Assembly: GCA_029298735.1 (NCBI GenBank)
Contig: JANSLP010000320.1
Coordinates: 1 to 36,528, forward strand
Length of the DNA stretch: 36,528 nucleotides
Origin: Ophiostoma sp. CBS 140.51
Lineage: Eukaryota; Ascomycota; Sordariomycetes; Ophiostomatales; Ophiostomataceae
Direction of reading: 5' to 3'
Shown here piece by piece: positions 1-12,620 of the stretch. Made by a program: the position numbers and the translations under genes. The notes under the pieces are model-generated. The model ran no database searches and had not been told where the DNA came from. It worked only from the letters and a program-made list of their open reading frames with translations. Position 1 is the stretch's first letter. Every line of letters starts with the position of its first letter.

Positions 1-2640
1 AATACTCCGTAAGACGGGTGATGGTGATTGCCCCATGTTCTTCTCCGCAGGGGGTCTTTTTGATATGCTAGTCGCTGTTTCACTTCTGCTCAGACACGTG
101 GGTATCTTGGATATCGCCTTGCATGTTTACTTGCCTTCAAATAGAATAGTATAAGCAACAACCCCGGGTCTCCCGCACTCTCCGGTCTACGAATATGCTC
201 AAGACTCAAAGAGTCTCCAGCTTATTGTTCTAGTTAGTCGATGACATCTTCTAGCCAGTCAAAAGTGTGTTCTAGCACGTATGTTGGAATACAAAAGGGG
301 AGACGAAAAAGAAAACAAAACAAAAGAGCCAACCAAGTGCGCACCGTTCCGCCGCCGGTGCGTTGACCGTTCGTTTTTTCTTCCGAGTTAGCTGGTTGGC
401 CGGACTTTCCCACCGACCAGACAGTCGGTGTTTGGACAAGGAAGGAGGCACAGGTAGAGTGCCTAAAGATGTTTGTGGACCCTACTCCGTGAGTGACGGT
501 GTTCTTGCCTCTTATCATCTGAATTGCAGACAATATTTAACTTGGAGTCTATGGCTTCTTTCAAGGCTTTCTACATATTTTCAAATACAAGTATTTGGGG
601 CACATGGTACAACATACAAGTAGCTGATTGATGCAACATGCGGGCGGGCGTTTTGTGGTGGCACAAGGCGTGTGTTGGAGGCGTTGTGTTACTGGCGGAG
701 GCTTGCTTGTGGCTTGTTTCTGTCATCCCACGTCCTGGAGCCTTCCACATGTTGTGTGCCTTGCATCCTTTAACGTTTCTCCATTGTTATCATGACCCTG
801 TCCCACGTTTTAACCAACGCGGGGGCGCATATGTGAAAATAGACTGCAACGAACCCATCCTCCTCAGTAGTGTGGCGTCGATACTCGGCATCCACCACGT
901 CGGTGTGAACGTCCAGTCTAACGCCAGGAACCCGGAAGCGCCATATGCGCCAGCAGCGTCTAGGAGAGCGAGGTGGTGAACGTGTGGGATGGTCTATGTC
1001 TATCGGTGAATTATGGGAGGAATGGCTGCGATATGAACCATGTATTTTTGAACTATACATCCAGGGTATACGCTTCAAGGTTGATATTGAATCTTCCTCT
1101 TCTCGACCCTCACTACGTCATTTGTTCTGCCACCCAGCCTTCGAGAACCGGGTTTGCCTTCTACCCAGGATGCATGTTGCAAGATCGACCAACAGAGGCC
1201 CGCATTCAGGCAAACCCCTTCCCTCTTAAGGTCTTTGCCATCCTTATGAGGACGGTCGTTAACGACAGTGAGGGGAACAGACGAGGATAAGGGAATGCGG
1301 AGCGGCGACCGGGAACCTGGAAGAGGAGACCGACATATTGAGATCTACAGTAACGGGGGCGGAACGTCTGGTCGGGCAAAGGCATTGGAGGACTTTCTGA
1401 GAGAATCTCTTCAAAGAAAAGCCCAACTACCAATAGTGGCAGGTTACGCAAGGCCCTGCGATGACGATAAACATGGATGGTGATGAAGATGGAGACAATG
1501 TTGGGCTGTGATGGGTCAACAATGGACCATGATGGTTTGCCAGGGTTATGATCGGTGTGAGCAAGAAGACAAAGAAAGACAAAAGGAACAAGGAGCAAAA
1601 TCGCAGAAAATCAGATCCAGGAAAGGATCATCAGGGCCGGGCGTTGTTGGACATTCATGGATCTCTTAATGGTGCGCGTGAGTTCCGCTCGTGGCAAGTC
1701 TGTGGCTCAATGCATGCACACAGACGTGTAGGATCTCTCTGCAATGGTCGTTGTATTCAATTTTCCTTCCATTTTCTTTCCGCTCGGTAGTTGATACACA
1801 CATTTTTGCAGTGTGTCCCAGTGTCCCAATTGAAGAACAAATGTTTTACGTTAGAAAAACAGAATGAAATGAGACCGAGCTTTCTTTTGATTTAATTCGA
1901 ATTTACCTAAAAGGCAGGCGGAAATGTGAAGAGAAAAAAGAAACGAGAGACAAGACAGAAAACTCCTCGGTCGCAAAATGCTGCTCACGCAATATCGTAT
2001 CTCACGGACAAGTACGGAGCAGTTTTGTGTGTCGTCTCTCTTTGGACGTCTTGGAGCCCACGTGCTCGATTCCTGTGTTTTGTTTTGTGCCCTGAGTGCA
2101 GCGACCAGGGGGTGGATTCTGTCGAATTTGGGGCATTTTGGGGTTGGTGGACCCCTGTAAGTCCCCACTTAAGCAAACCGGAAGACCCACACATAGTGGG
2201 ACCCTGTGTTCAGCGACAGACGTCCATTGACGGCGAACGAACGACGACCAGCAGTCAACAACGACCACTAGCCGGAGCATAAATTTGCTCGAACTCCTCT
2301 CCCGAGACGCTAGGAGAATGGGTTCCTGTTGTTGATAGGTAGGGTACTTGGAGACCGAGTGTCCACAGAATTGCGCAAAACTGGCGACCGATCAAGCCGA
2401 TGAGATACAGCCTGGAGAGCCCTGGCAGGGCCTGGAGACTCCGCTGTGGACGAGGAGAGAATCGAAAGGGCCCCCTGGAGAATCACGTCAACACAAAGGC
2501 GGCGTCTTTCTTAGAAAGGAAAGAGGGTTGACAAGATGGTGTACTTGAAAGAGGAGAAACTCGACAGTTAGCGTGGCCTCGGCGAGAGCTTCAACACGAC
2601 AAGAAATGACAAGAAATGACAAGAGAAAGCCGAGAAAATG
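1..2640. other. Gene-free region, mixed to purine-rich
   Basis: No open frame here has a convincing domain, codon bias or splice structure. Composition is mixed up to about 1280. From about 1280 to 2640 the + strand has many purine-rich runs (for example 1550-1650, 1925-1975 and 2450-2630). A short tandem repeat lies at 2598-2624. On the minus strand at 2131-2150 there is a CCCCAAAATG-type element that recurs elsewhere in the window. It may hold distal promoter sequence for the gene at 4774, or an unannotated minus-strand transcript. Confidence 0.6.
2598..2624. repeat. Short tandem repeat, unit GACAAGAAAT
   Basis: Two full copies of GACAAGAAAT are followed by GACAAGA. This looks like a microsatellite-scale duplication in purine-rich intergenic sequence, with no function evident. 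Confidence 0.8.
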
Positions 2641-4773
2641 GTCCGCAGACGGGCCTCGGTGCCAATTTGGCGTTTTCTTGTCAATGTCTTAATGCCTTAA
2701 ACGTCTCTTCGCGTTCCTTTTTACAACGGCGTTGTTTCCAGAAGGAGGCTTGGTGGCTGGTGGCTGGCAGGTCTCGCCGCCGTTGTGCCGCTTTTAGTAC
2801 CCGAGAGAAAGTACGTAGGTATTTGCTTGCAAGTCGCCGAGACGAGCGTCTTCTCTACAAGTCAGGGGTATCTGTGTGTTTGACCGTTGGAAAAGAGCAC
2901 GTGTGGTGGTGTGTGTTTTCTGTCCATCATTTTGTCTGTCTTTTGCCTGCAGTACTTCTTTATTCGGGAGCGCTTTTCTTGGCATTCGCTTTTCTGAATT
3001 TGACGTTTTTTCGTCGTGTTATCAGACAATCTTTCAAGCACTCTTTTTCTGCTTCCTTTTTGAAGAACATCTTAACTCAAGTATCCCCCTACATGTACAT
3101 TGCAGCTTCTCACTCATCTTGCATGTCGTCTTCATCCCGCCCAATCCTTGCAGCACGTCGAGCAGGGGTCCTTGTCAGTTCTCGATACTGGCCGATGCTG
3201 GTCGATGCTGGTCTGTGTTTGGTGTGTTCCCCTTTTACTTGCCCCCATCCACACTTGCCTTGTCCACTTTACCTGCTCGGGACAAGCCCTTGCCTGATTT
3301 GTCCACCGACGTTTGGCCGACTTCGACGACAAGAGTTTATGAACTATGTTTTTGATGGTTGACCTCCTTGCTCTCCACTTCCAATGTTCCATATCTTCTT
3401 CTCTTCTTTCCTCCTCGTGTGGAGTGTACTCCGTTCTGGCCAAGGATGCAATCCCATTGCCTTGTGGAGTGCGTACTGAGGATTATTTGCGTTGCTTTCT
3501 TTTCTTTTTTTCCTCCTTTTGACTGCTCATAATTTTGCCTTGTAGGCCCCTTCGTTCCTCGCCCTCTCCGTTTACCTTACTGACCATTCAGTGCAGAAAA
3601 CGGCCACCGAACTGTGATTGTTGTATTGAGTGGCGATGCCAATATGGGCCTTGCTTGTCCTCGAGAAGAAAAAGAAAATACTCGTACGAGCACTTTCCTC
3701 TATCTACAATAATACATAGAATCTTGTAGACTTCTGCCGTATCTTGTCGTGGTGTCTTTTCGTAGTATTGTTCCCGTAGGAAATGTGAATGCGAGTGGTT
3801 CGTCAGTTCTCACGGCGCGGTATCTGTAAGTGTGCTTCCGGTCCAGGCTTTTGTTTTTGTCGTATTGTCTGTGCAATCAATGTGCATGTAAACATACGAA
3901 CCAAAGTCTGACTGTGTCTCTCGTTTCTTGTCTCGTCTCTTTCCCCTTCTCCTTCTCCTTCTCCTGTCCCATGGATACAGGTGATGTTGCAGATGTTCAA
4001 AAAGTGTGGATGGGTGGGGGTAGAGCTCGTGTGTATCTTTTTGAAGGACAGGCTCGACAGGCACTAGCTTGAATGCTTTGCCTCTTCCTTCACTTTGACC
4101 CCCCCTCTAGCTGGACACCATCTTTTTTCTTCCTCTTGTCCCCATTCTCCTTCGTCTTGGCTCCTTTCCAGCTCCCGCCCCCCTGGGATCCGCTCTTTTG
4201 CTTCTTTTGGAATTTCCGGAGGCGAGGGGCACCACTTTCGATCGAGAGAGGTTTGGCGTCTTGGAGAGTGAGAGACAAATTCAGGCACCGGCAACCGTTG
4301 AAGGACAGGTCTAGTTCGTCAACGGAGTGATGTACTTGCAGTCGAGTACACTTGCCATGTGAGAACGCGTTGACATTGACCGTTGTAGAAGGTGATTCTC
4401 TTTTTCTTCTTTTGTCGTTCTTCTACTCACCTTCTTCTTCTTCTTCTTTCCACTTCCCAATCTAATCTCATTCAATTTCTTCTATATTGATTTTTGGTTT
4501 CATTGCCTGCCAAAGCTGTTTATCGTTTTCATTTCCTTCGTCCGTATTTACATCGCCCCCCTCCCCCACTTACACTGTACATAACTGCGACGAGACACCC
4601 AGACCCGAGCTCTCGACACTTCAACCTTCAACTCCGACCACCACCTCCTTCTGCACGTCTTTCCGTCTGTTGACCACGTCTGTTCGCGATCGCCATCCTA
4701 CCTTCCGAATTCACTCGTCTGTGCACCCCAGCCAGCACTCGATCAACATACATCACCCCTCGACGCCCCCACT
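2641..4773 (+). promoter_or_regulatory. Long pyrimidine-rich promoter/leader of the SH3-domain gene
   Basis: The + strand becomes rich in C and T from about 2650 to the start codon at 4774. Dense CT and TTC runs occur at 3490-3520, 3920-3970, 4100-4170 and 4400-4455. Pyrimidine-rich tracts on the sense strand are typical of filamentous-fungal promoters and 5' leaders. Several open frames here (the largest 2616-3362) have Ser/Leu/Phe/Cys-rich composition expected of CT-rich noncoding DNA. I see no clear TATA box. Where transcription starts cannot be read from the sequence. Confidence 0.5.
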
Positions 4774-7700
4774 ATGGGCGTCGACGCCGAGGAACTCATT
4801 GTCCGCCCGTTTCGCGAGGTCGTCGAGCGCGGCAATGAGGCCGTCCAGAACGCAGAAGCCGACGATTCCAGCGCCGATGGTGATACCCTCGCAGAAATGG
4901 CCAAGGCCGGCCGCGCCGTTGTCCGCGAAGGCGAGCGTGCTCTCAAAAGACTACAACCGGTGTGGGACGGCCAAGTCGAGAAATATGGCGACGCTTTTAA
5001 AGATGCCATGCTGCAGCAGGACGACATTGAACGGCGGCGGCGCGAGTTGGAAGATTTGCTGTACGATTTCGAGGACTACACAGAGCCGCGGTCGTTTGAT
5101 GCCGCCAAATTTGCGGAACTGCAAGCAGCGACGCGGTCGTTTGCCCTGGATGTGATTAACCACACAAAGCGACTCAAACTCGAAGCGCCGAAACGGGCGT
5201 CGACAGCGGCACAGCTGGCGGCCATAGTAGGGGTAACGAGCACGCCGAGTACGGCCGGCACGCCAGGAGGGAAGAGCAACTTCCCGCCACTACCTCCCCT
5301 CCCACAGTCGCTATCGGGCGTCCCACCAATGCCGCCGATGCCGAACCTGGCTTCTCTGCCAGCAATCAACGGCAGTGAACGGCGGTCACGGGCTTCGTTG
5401 ATGAAGAATGGAGGCATGCCCTTGCCCCGGTCTTCGTCTCAGGCATCGCATTCCAACAATAATCACGGACAACCTGCCGATATGATTGATGGTGATGATC
5501 AACTGTTCGAGGCCACTACGCCCACATCATCTGTTGCTCCCTCGATTGCACCCTCCACAGCACCATCGTCTGCCCGCGCATCAATGGCCCACAGCAGTCT
5601 ACGGAGGGCAAGCACAAAGAGCTCAGTTGCTACGAGCATGTCCGGTGCATCATCCCGGGGTGCATTGGTGTTTGACCATGCCGAGAGATACCAACTGTAC
5701 GATCATCCTGAAGGCCAGGACCAGAGAGTAGGAGACGACACCGAGAGTGTTGCGCCAGGAGCCACTCGGTCTACACCACCACCATCGATTCCACGCACAT
5801 CAGCTTGGGTTCGCAGCCACCAGCAACAGTTGCAGCAACAAGGCCAGCAGTACTCACATCAACATCAGCACCAGAGCCACGGGCAACAGCAGCGTCTCCG
5901 TGGCAAAGCATCTCGCGACACAGTGGCCACCGAGTATTCGACCGGCAGCGCCGCCTACGACAGCCCCATGATACTTTCCCGGTTAAACTCGCTGACCGTT
6001 GATGGCTCTGTTCGGTCGACTGCTACGATGGCAACAACTGCGCCTAGCCCGATCCTTGACTCTACGGCACGATCATCCTACCTCTCATCAGCACCAACCA
6101 GCTACACATCATCGCCTGTCCTCGCATTCAGAGAAGAAGGCAACAAGTTCAACAACACCAACGGCCTTCACCCGTCACCTCAGCCAAATGGCCATGCTCC
6201 ATTTGTTGCTCCTCCCATTACGTCGCTTCCGCCGCCTGCCATCCCGCCAAACCACTCGACTCCCGGCCACGCTCCCTCACAAAGCATACACTCCACGCAG
6301 AGCATTCAGGACTTTATCAAGTTTGCACCCTCGCCGCCTGTACCGCCCATCAGTCTGCCCTTGTCACCCAAAGATAGACCCAGAGAAGACAATGAGGACT
6401 TGGGCGGCGATGACCACGACCATGACCACCTCGACGACGGTGGCGACCCACTGATGAGAGACGCCGAGCTGGATGAGCTAGAGGAGAGGACGCACCAACG
6501 GCCGAGCTCGCGGCAGCAAAGACAACGTCTCGACTGGAAGCCCAAAGTGCGGCCAGACTTGCGGGACGAGACAACGTCTGTGGCAGATCGGCCGTCCTCT
6601 AGACAGACCCGCCGGGCAGCCACACCAGAGACGGTTCTCGACCTGCCTCCACAGTCGGGCATGGCCTCTCCCAATTTGCCGCCCAGTATTCCGTCGGGCA
6701 TGTCCGACAAGAACTACGATCAGGGCCTAATGGTCGTGGACGAGGAGAAGTCCAAGACAAAGAAGCCTTCGAGTGGCACTGGGGACGACACCGCCACTAT
6801 CCACTCCGATGTCCCCATGACGCGTGAGTTTGTCCGTGAAGCTGACTGCAGTATCGGTCCCAAGAGCACATTTGAGACCATGGGCGGCTTTTGTAAAGGT
6901 GCTGAACTGTACCGTACGGGCGGCCACTGGCAGGGTATCAAGCAGACCGGCGGCTACGTTGCCAACAAGCAGGCCAGCATCGGACGCTGTGTCGGCTGCA
7001 GCTATGCCCACAACTATGACGAGGTCCGGCTGGATATGGATAAGAAGCGTGAGTCCCAGCCACAATATTCTTATTGACCCCTCCCCCCGTCTCATTATTT
7101 CCTGCTAACGTCCTTCAGCCGACGCAACATTCACAAAAGCCGGTGGCGCCCGTTTCCGTCTCCGCCTGCTCTACAAGTCGCACATTGCCACCGCCATCTC
7201 CTCGCAACGCCAGGCCGAGAGTCACTATGCCTGCATCTTTTGTGTCCACTCGGGGGCGACGGTCCGTGAAGGTGATGCCACCGTATTTACCACCCCCGAT
7301 CACCTTTTGTTGCACCTCGCCCGCCATCCGCAGCCGCTCCCCATCGTCCCCGGCGTCACCGTTCTGTACGGCACCGAATATCAGTCGACGTCCGCCGGCG
7401 CCAGCTCCGTCAGCACCGCCAGCAGCTCCGACCCGGACGCCAACGACTTTGATTTGCACCTGGTAAACCCACCCTTGCCGACACCCGTGCCGCCCACTGT
7501 CAGCCAGGCACCCGTGGCCACCGCCACGCGTGAACACCTCCAGAGATACGGCGCCAAGAAGATGGCCCGGCCGCCCGCTTTCGGCGGCGACATGCTCCAC
7601 TTCTTGTCCGGTGCCCGTATTGTCGGTGTCATGTACCCCGAGAAATGGGAGGGGAAATGGTGCATGGGCTGGCACGATGGGTTTGTCGGCGCCTTTCCGG

Positions 7701-8170
7701 CCAAGGCCGTACAGATTGAACCGCCCCGGCAAAACGAGATGCCCATGGCCAGTTCCGACAGCGGCATGAGTGTTACCACGCGCTGGAAGTGGAAGCCGCA
7801 CGAGAAGGACAGTAGGGATACAAAGGCCAAGAAATCGGGCGACTCGGGAAGCAGCGTACTCAACGCTGGCGAGGAGTCGTTGTGGCTCTCGTTCGAAAAA
7901 GGAGAGACAATCTCCAACGTCAAGTGCTTGTACGCCGACCACTGGTGCTGGGCCGGCACCAACAGCAAGGGCAAGTTTGGCGTGTTCCCGCAGTCGCACA
8001 TTATCACAAAAACACTGCAACAAGAGACGCTGGCACCGCTGCGGCCGACCAAGACGGGGTGGTCTACGAAAAGCATTTTCAAGGGAAACGCCGGACAGTC
8101 CAAGCGGCCGCAGAGCAGCAGTGCCTCCTCGTCCATGACCAACAGCACAGGAAGGACGCGGTACACATAG
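4774..8170 (+). CDS. SH3-domain protein with atypical zinc-finger-like motif (scaffold-like)
   Basis: Two exons, 4774-7048 and 7119-8170, encode 1108 residues. The 70-nt intron has a GTGAGT donor, a GCTAAC branch site and CAG acceptor. The ATG has A at -3 and G at +4. The N-terminal 140 residues are charged and helical. Residues about 150-750 are low-complexity: Pro-rich (PPLPPLP, PPMPPMP), Ser/Thr-rich, a Gln/His-rich tract near 349-378 and an acidic DDHDHDHLDD stretch. The C-terminal part holds C797-x2-C800 and H824-x3-H828, which resembles a stretched C2H2 finger. Two SH3-like modules follow, at about 916-960 (ending GAFPAKAV) and 1009-1056 (ALYDF-type layout with FEKGE, W and GVFPQSHI). 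This suggests a cytoplasmic adaptor in polarity or signalling. The SH3 call is firm for the second module and weaker for the first. I do not recognise a standard gene name. Confidence 0.85.
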
Positions 8171-9240
8171 TTGGCAGTCGTGTATGGAGGAATATTGTAA
8201 GTGAGCTATCTACGACTGGACTTATTTTGCTACGTGTGTTTTGTGCGATTTTGTAAGACGATTGTATCATAGGTAGACTTTTGGAATAGACCAGGACAAG
8301 AGATGGACTTTGGTGTCATTAATAGACGGTTGACTTTTGGTGAAACCATATGTGTACTCTATCATTGTTTGTCCACTGTTGATCGGCAGTCTTAAAATCA
8401 GTTTGTCGTGGCAGTAGTGGTTGCTTAGAGTTTACAAGTGTTTGTGCTGAAATAAAGAGAAGAAAAAAACCAATAGCATGTAAATAAATATTATTTTACT
8501 TTTTTGTTTGATGTATATCTAAAGAATTTGGTATTGTGTAGTTTTGTGAAAGTTTAACGTGGTTGTAGTGCTCGAGCATTCATGCATTTCGGTGGATTTC
8601 TCTTGACGCATCCAAAATAATACACAGCAACCTTTCAAACATGGAATCTGCAATTGGGAAAACCACGGTGAAGTGTTTGCGTTTTTATATTATATATTTC
8701 CAAACAAATGAACACCACACAGACCGCGCATTGCGTCTTTGTTCTGCCGTCCGCTTACCTGACAATTGGAGTGAATTTGGATGTATTTCTTGCTCACCGA
8801 AAAAGACAAAATAAAATCCATAGACTGACAATTTCATCATCAAAATTCAAAACTAATATGATGGCGGTGACGCTTGGTCTATGTTGCGTTTTGTGAATCG
8901 ACCACAGCCCCTCAATACTACCCATCAGCCTTATCAAGGAGATCTTAAGAGTAACATCAGTTTGGTCCATGAGAACGGCCACGGCATAATGTTTCAGCGA
9001 AGACAAGGTGTGATAGCAGTTTGGTGAAATGCAACTGTTATGAGGCAGTGTCTTTGGCCAAGAGAGATAGAAACAATATCGTGTCGTGACGGTGTTTCTC
9101 ATGATTTGTTTACGAAGTGAGTCGTGTGTCTTGAGTCTTGACCTAGTATTGCCCGTTATCCATGACGTGCACAAAAATTTCAACGTCGGCCACACAAGAC
9201 CAGACTCACACGTAAAATATCCAAGAAACCAGAGAATGGA
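8171..9240. other. 3' flank of SH3-domain gene, AT-rich
   Basis: AT-rich sequence follows the stop codon, with homopolymer-like runs around 8460-8520 and 8690. It probably includes the 3' UTR and polyadenylation region of the upstream gene. A 165-codon minus-strand frame at 8794-9291 lacks domains, has no biased codon use and is probably chance. Confidence 0.55.
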
Positions 9241-11240
9241 AAATACAACTTCTAGCAAATAGGAAGGAGAGGAAAGGTTGAAAAATAACATGGGAAAAGA
9301 AGAGAGACATGGCCAAGAATGCGGGCCACGGCTGGCCTAGCAGGACGAACAGGACAAACAGGGGAGAGGGAAAGTGGGAGAAAACAGGGGCAGTTGCGTC
9401 TCGTTGAAGTTGAGCATGGCAGATAGGGCACTAGTTTCACTGGAGGGAGAACGTGATGGGGGCCGCTATCCTGAACGAGGGACCGTCCCGGCAGGGCGCG
9501 ATATTCTGTCTCCCTTGCTTTGTCAATTGTCAATGGGCCTGCGGAGTGGGCAGAAGACAAAGAAAATCGGAAGACGATGGACGATCACGACAAAAAGAGA
9601 AAACGATGCGAACGGTGCGTAAGATGCGGGCGACATGGGAACGACAGAAAAGATGTGCGGAGGTCACAGCGTGGATGGGTCGGGTCCCTAAAAGGATGTG
9701 TCCAAGTAATTAAGTGATGGACAGAGTCGTATTTTACGATCGTCTCGCTCTCGGGAAATAAAAATCATAGGGCAGATGCAGCACAAGAAGTGTAAGGAGG
9801 GCAGTGGGCCAAGCCGGAAAAAAAGCGACAAAGAGGCAACTGAACAAGAAGATCATAGACGTAGGAAGAGACTGTTGGGTCTGGCAAAAGAAAAGAAAGC
9901 GGACATTCAATCAAAAGGAATCACATCACACGATGTTGGGATAAGAAAAGCTCAAAATACAAAATACGGATTACGGACAACCTTTCTGCCCCAAAGATCG
10001 GCACGATAAACTTCCCAACGTGCAGAAAAGAAGCGAGAAGGAGCAGAAAGCAAGCTTTCAAGCATGGGACGAAGCAGAAGGGGAAGTTGAATAGCAAATG
10101 GAGGGCAGGAAAATAGCTGAATGGGAATTTGGGAAAATGCATGTCTCAGTTGGCCCCCAAGTTCGCCCAGAAAAGCCCAGCCAGGTCAAGTCAAGTCCAG
10201 AGTCCAACCACTTTGGTGATAGACTCAATGTTGATAGGCGTCATGGACGGGAGGTGCACACCCTTTTCGTTTGAAAATTTCTGTCTAGTGAGAGATATTC
10301 GACTTGCCTCTTGCCTCCTGCCTCCCATCATGACCTGCCATATTTGACTTTTTTTCTGGTGGCGTTTGATAGACAAGAACAAGCACTGACAATATCGATG
10401 TAAGAAGTCGAAGAGCATATGAGTACCTAGAATAGTGCTCCAGTGGACCGAGCGCCGAGCTAGAGCTGCCAACCAGCTAGCCAGCACGGACGCTGTCGCC
10501 CAACTGCCAGGTCCACTGTGGTTCCTGCCCCCTCGTCCCGGATCCTGCTCCGGCTTTTACTGTCCCATGTCCTGGGTCTTGTCTTTTGTTCTGTCTGTTG
10601 GCTTTCATCCCCTTGTCACAGCATATTGGCTTTTCACCCGATTGCCCGCACTTGTTGGCCAAGGATCAGAGTCTATCAGAGTCTATCAGAGTCTAAAGCT
10701 CGAAGAAAGGTCCGGGCGGACCAGGGGTATTCGGATCATCATCATTCATGCACACGCTGTGTCAAGGATAAGGCGAAACAGGACGGCGATTTGCAGTGAG
10801 GAAAGAAAGACGGACAGAAAGACTCGACAGATCCCCGGAGCGGACAGCGGAGAAAGATACACGGAGGAGAGAGAGACATGCAGACAAGACATGGCCAGCG
10901 AAGAGTGCAAAGAAGGAAGAAGATGGTGGTGAGATGGTCAATGTAAAACGTGGCGCAACAATGTAGGTCTCTCCCTGTGATGTTCGCTGCCTTGCTGGCC
11001 AAGGAAAGATGCACAAATAGGATGAGCAGGTGTAGCGCGGTCGTGGTTGCGGACGCAAAAGTAGCACGGCGCAAATGTCTGAGAAGGCCCCTTGCATGCG
11101 GCTCAAGGGGATGTGCCCAGATGGATCACACACCAATGCAGAGTTAACTGATCCTCTGAAAGAAAAGGCAACAGAAAAGAATGGAAGACAAAAAACGGCG
11201 AGCGGGGACCATTAGATTTATTCTTGGCTGCCGTGTCGAT
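9241..11240. other. Purine-rich gene-free segment (pyrimidine-rich on the minus strand)
   Basis: The + strand is dominated by A and G (clear at 9240-9320, 9540-9960, 10010-10130 and 10780-10930). Nothing in it looks like a conserved protein gene on either strand. The minus strand therefore has the CT-rich look that leaders of known genes in this window show on their sense strand, which hints at an unannotated minus-strand transcript. A 10-bp tandem repeat is present at 10665-10694. Confidence 0.5.
10665..10694. repeat. Three tandem copies of ATCAGAGTCT
   Basis: Three exact 10-bp copies lie in a row. Read on the minus strand, two junctions create TGATAG, which fits the WGATAR core bound by fungal GATA factors. 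A regulatory role is not shown. Confidence 0.85.
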
Positions 11241-12620
11241 CCTTTCTCTTCTTTTCGACAATGCCCATCTTTCACAAAGCTCATGGAGCACGAAATAAAA
11301 TGAACAAGACAAAAACGGGTGTGACGGGCGGACAAGGTGGACAAGGCGGACGAGTGGCTTTGTCGGTGTGCAACCCAGATCGCCCTTTTCTCTCTGAGAA
11401 CTGTTCGTCTCATCGCTCTCGCCATGAACTGCGTGATATTAATTGGGCAAGCCACCATTGTTTTGTGCATCTTGCCAGGCCCACCACGAAAGGGCCACAT
11501 CCGCCCTTGCTTGTGTACTGCGTCACGTCTGCTTGCCTTTTGCCTTTTCTCCCTTTCAACGTTGTCGACTTGATTTTTGTTCAACATCCCTCTTTTCCTC
11601 CATTCTTTCGCCTAGTCTATGTCGACTTTCAATCCAATGTCTCTCGCACTCGTTTTTGGCTCGTTTTTCTGCTAGCTCCCTGACCTTCCTTGGCTTTCAA
11701 CTGGCCTCCCTGATGTCTTGTATTTGAGCCGCCTTGTCTAAGTGTAGTTAGCCTTGTCTCTGATCGTCACTGTGCATTTCTTTTTCTTCTTCTTTTTGCA
11801 TGCTCCCCGTCGCGTCTTTTCCCATTTCTCTCCTGTCCTCTCGTGCTCTTTGTCTCACATATCTCCGGCCATGTCTTGCCCGCACAGGAGTACACGACAC
11901 ACAATACACAGTGAACAACGCACAACACGCTACGGTCAATAGATTATGTCCATTCGTAGTCTACCCGGTTTCTGTCTCCTCTTCCTGCACAACCAAGATA
12001 CGAGCTTTTACACATTGACAGGGGGACCGGGCCCCAGACGGATCGTACTGAGTAGACCTTGCCTTGTCCACCTTGATTGCCCTTGCTTGGCCTCGCCTTG
12101 CACTTGTACTAGCACTTGCATCTGCACTTACACCCTTACTCCTCTTTGCCATTGCCGTGACCATACCAAGACGGTGGGACACGATCTATTTTCTTTTCTT
12201 TTCTTTTCCTATTGTTTCTTTTTCTTTTTCTTTGTACTCGTCTTTCCGTCCCATCTCTGTCTTTTCTCGTCTCTTTTTGTATCTCTCATCTCCTTGTCCT
12301 CCTCTCCACATCCAAGTATTACTTGTACCGTAGATCCCGCTCATCTCCCTCGACGCTGTTTCTACATTTATGTCTCTCTTGTCTCTTTCGTGTCTTGAAA
12401 CTCGTGTCTTTCTGTCCCTTTGTCTCTCTTTTCTCTTCTTCATTATTTTCAACCAGTACTTTTGTTTTTCTCTACCGTTGACGTTGCATTTCTTGACTCT
12501 CGTCCTTTTATTCTCCTGTCTTTCTTCGGCAGACATCTAGCATCTCAAAATCGACGCGTTCTTTCTCCCCGACATCACCACCTCGATCTCCTTCTAGTGT
12601 ATGCCCTCACCCCCGACGAC
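11241..12620 (+). promoter_or_regulatory. Pyrimidine-rich promoter/leader of the seven-helix protein gene
   Basis: The + strand switches abruptly to C/T-rich sequence, strongest at 11580-11830 and 12185-12540, and stays so up to the start codon at 12621. This is the usual look of a fungal promoter and 5' leader. The coding frame stays open upstream to about 12420, but the encoded residues there are Phe/Leu/Ser/Arg-rich and reflect CT-rich DNA, so I treat that part as untranslated. Confidence 0.5.

Noticed and set aside
3..11. TACTCCGTA-type words scattered in noncoding DNA
   Set aside because: Similar words are common in filamentous-fungal intergenic DNA, and here they show no fixed spacing or position.
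2616..3362. 248-codon + strand frame
   Set aside because: Its Cys/Phe/Ser/Leu-rich content follows CT-rich DNA. There is no domain, and overlapping frames of similar size exist in the other phases.
8794..9291. 165-codon minus-strand frame
   Set aside because: AT-rich codon use, no domain, and placed in a 3' flank. It remains possible only if RNA data show a transcript.
12420..12620. In-frame N-terminal extension of the seven-helix protein
   Set aside because: The extension has CT-derived residues and a better start with a triple ATG lies at 12621.
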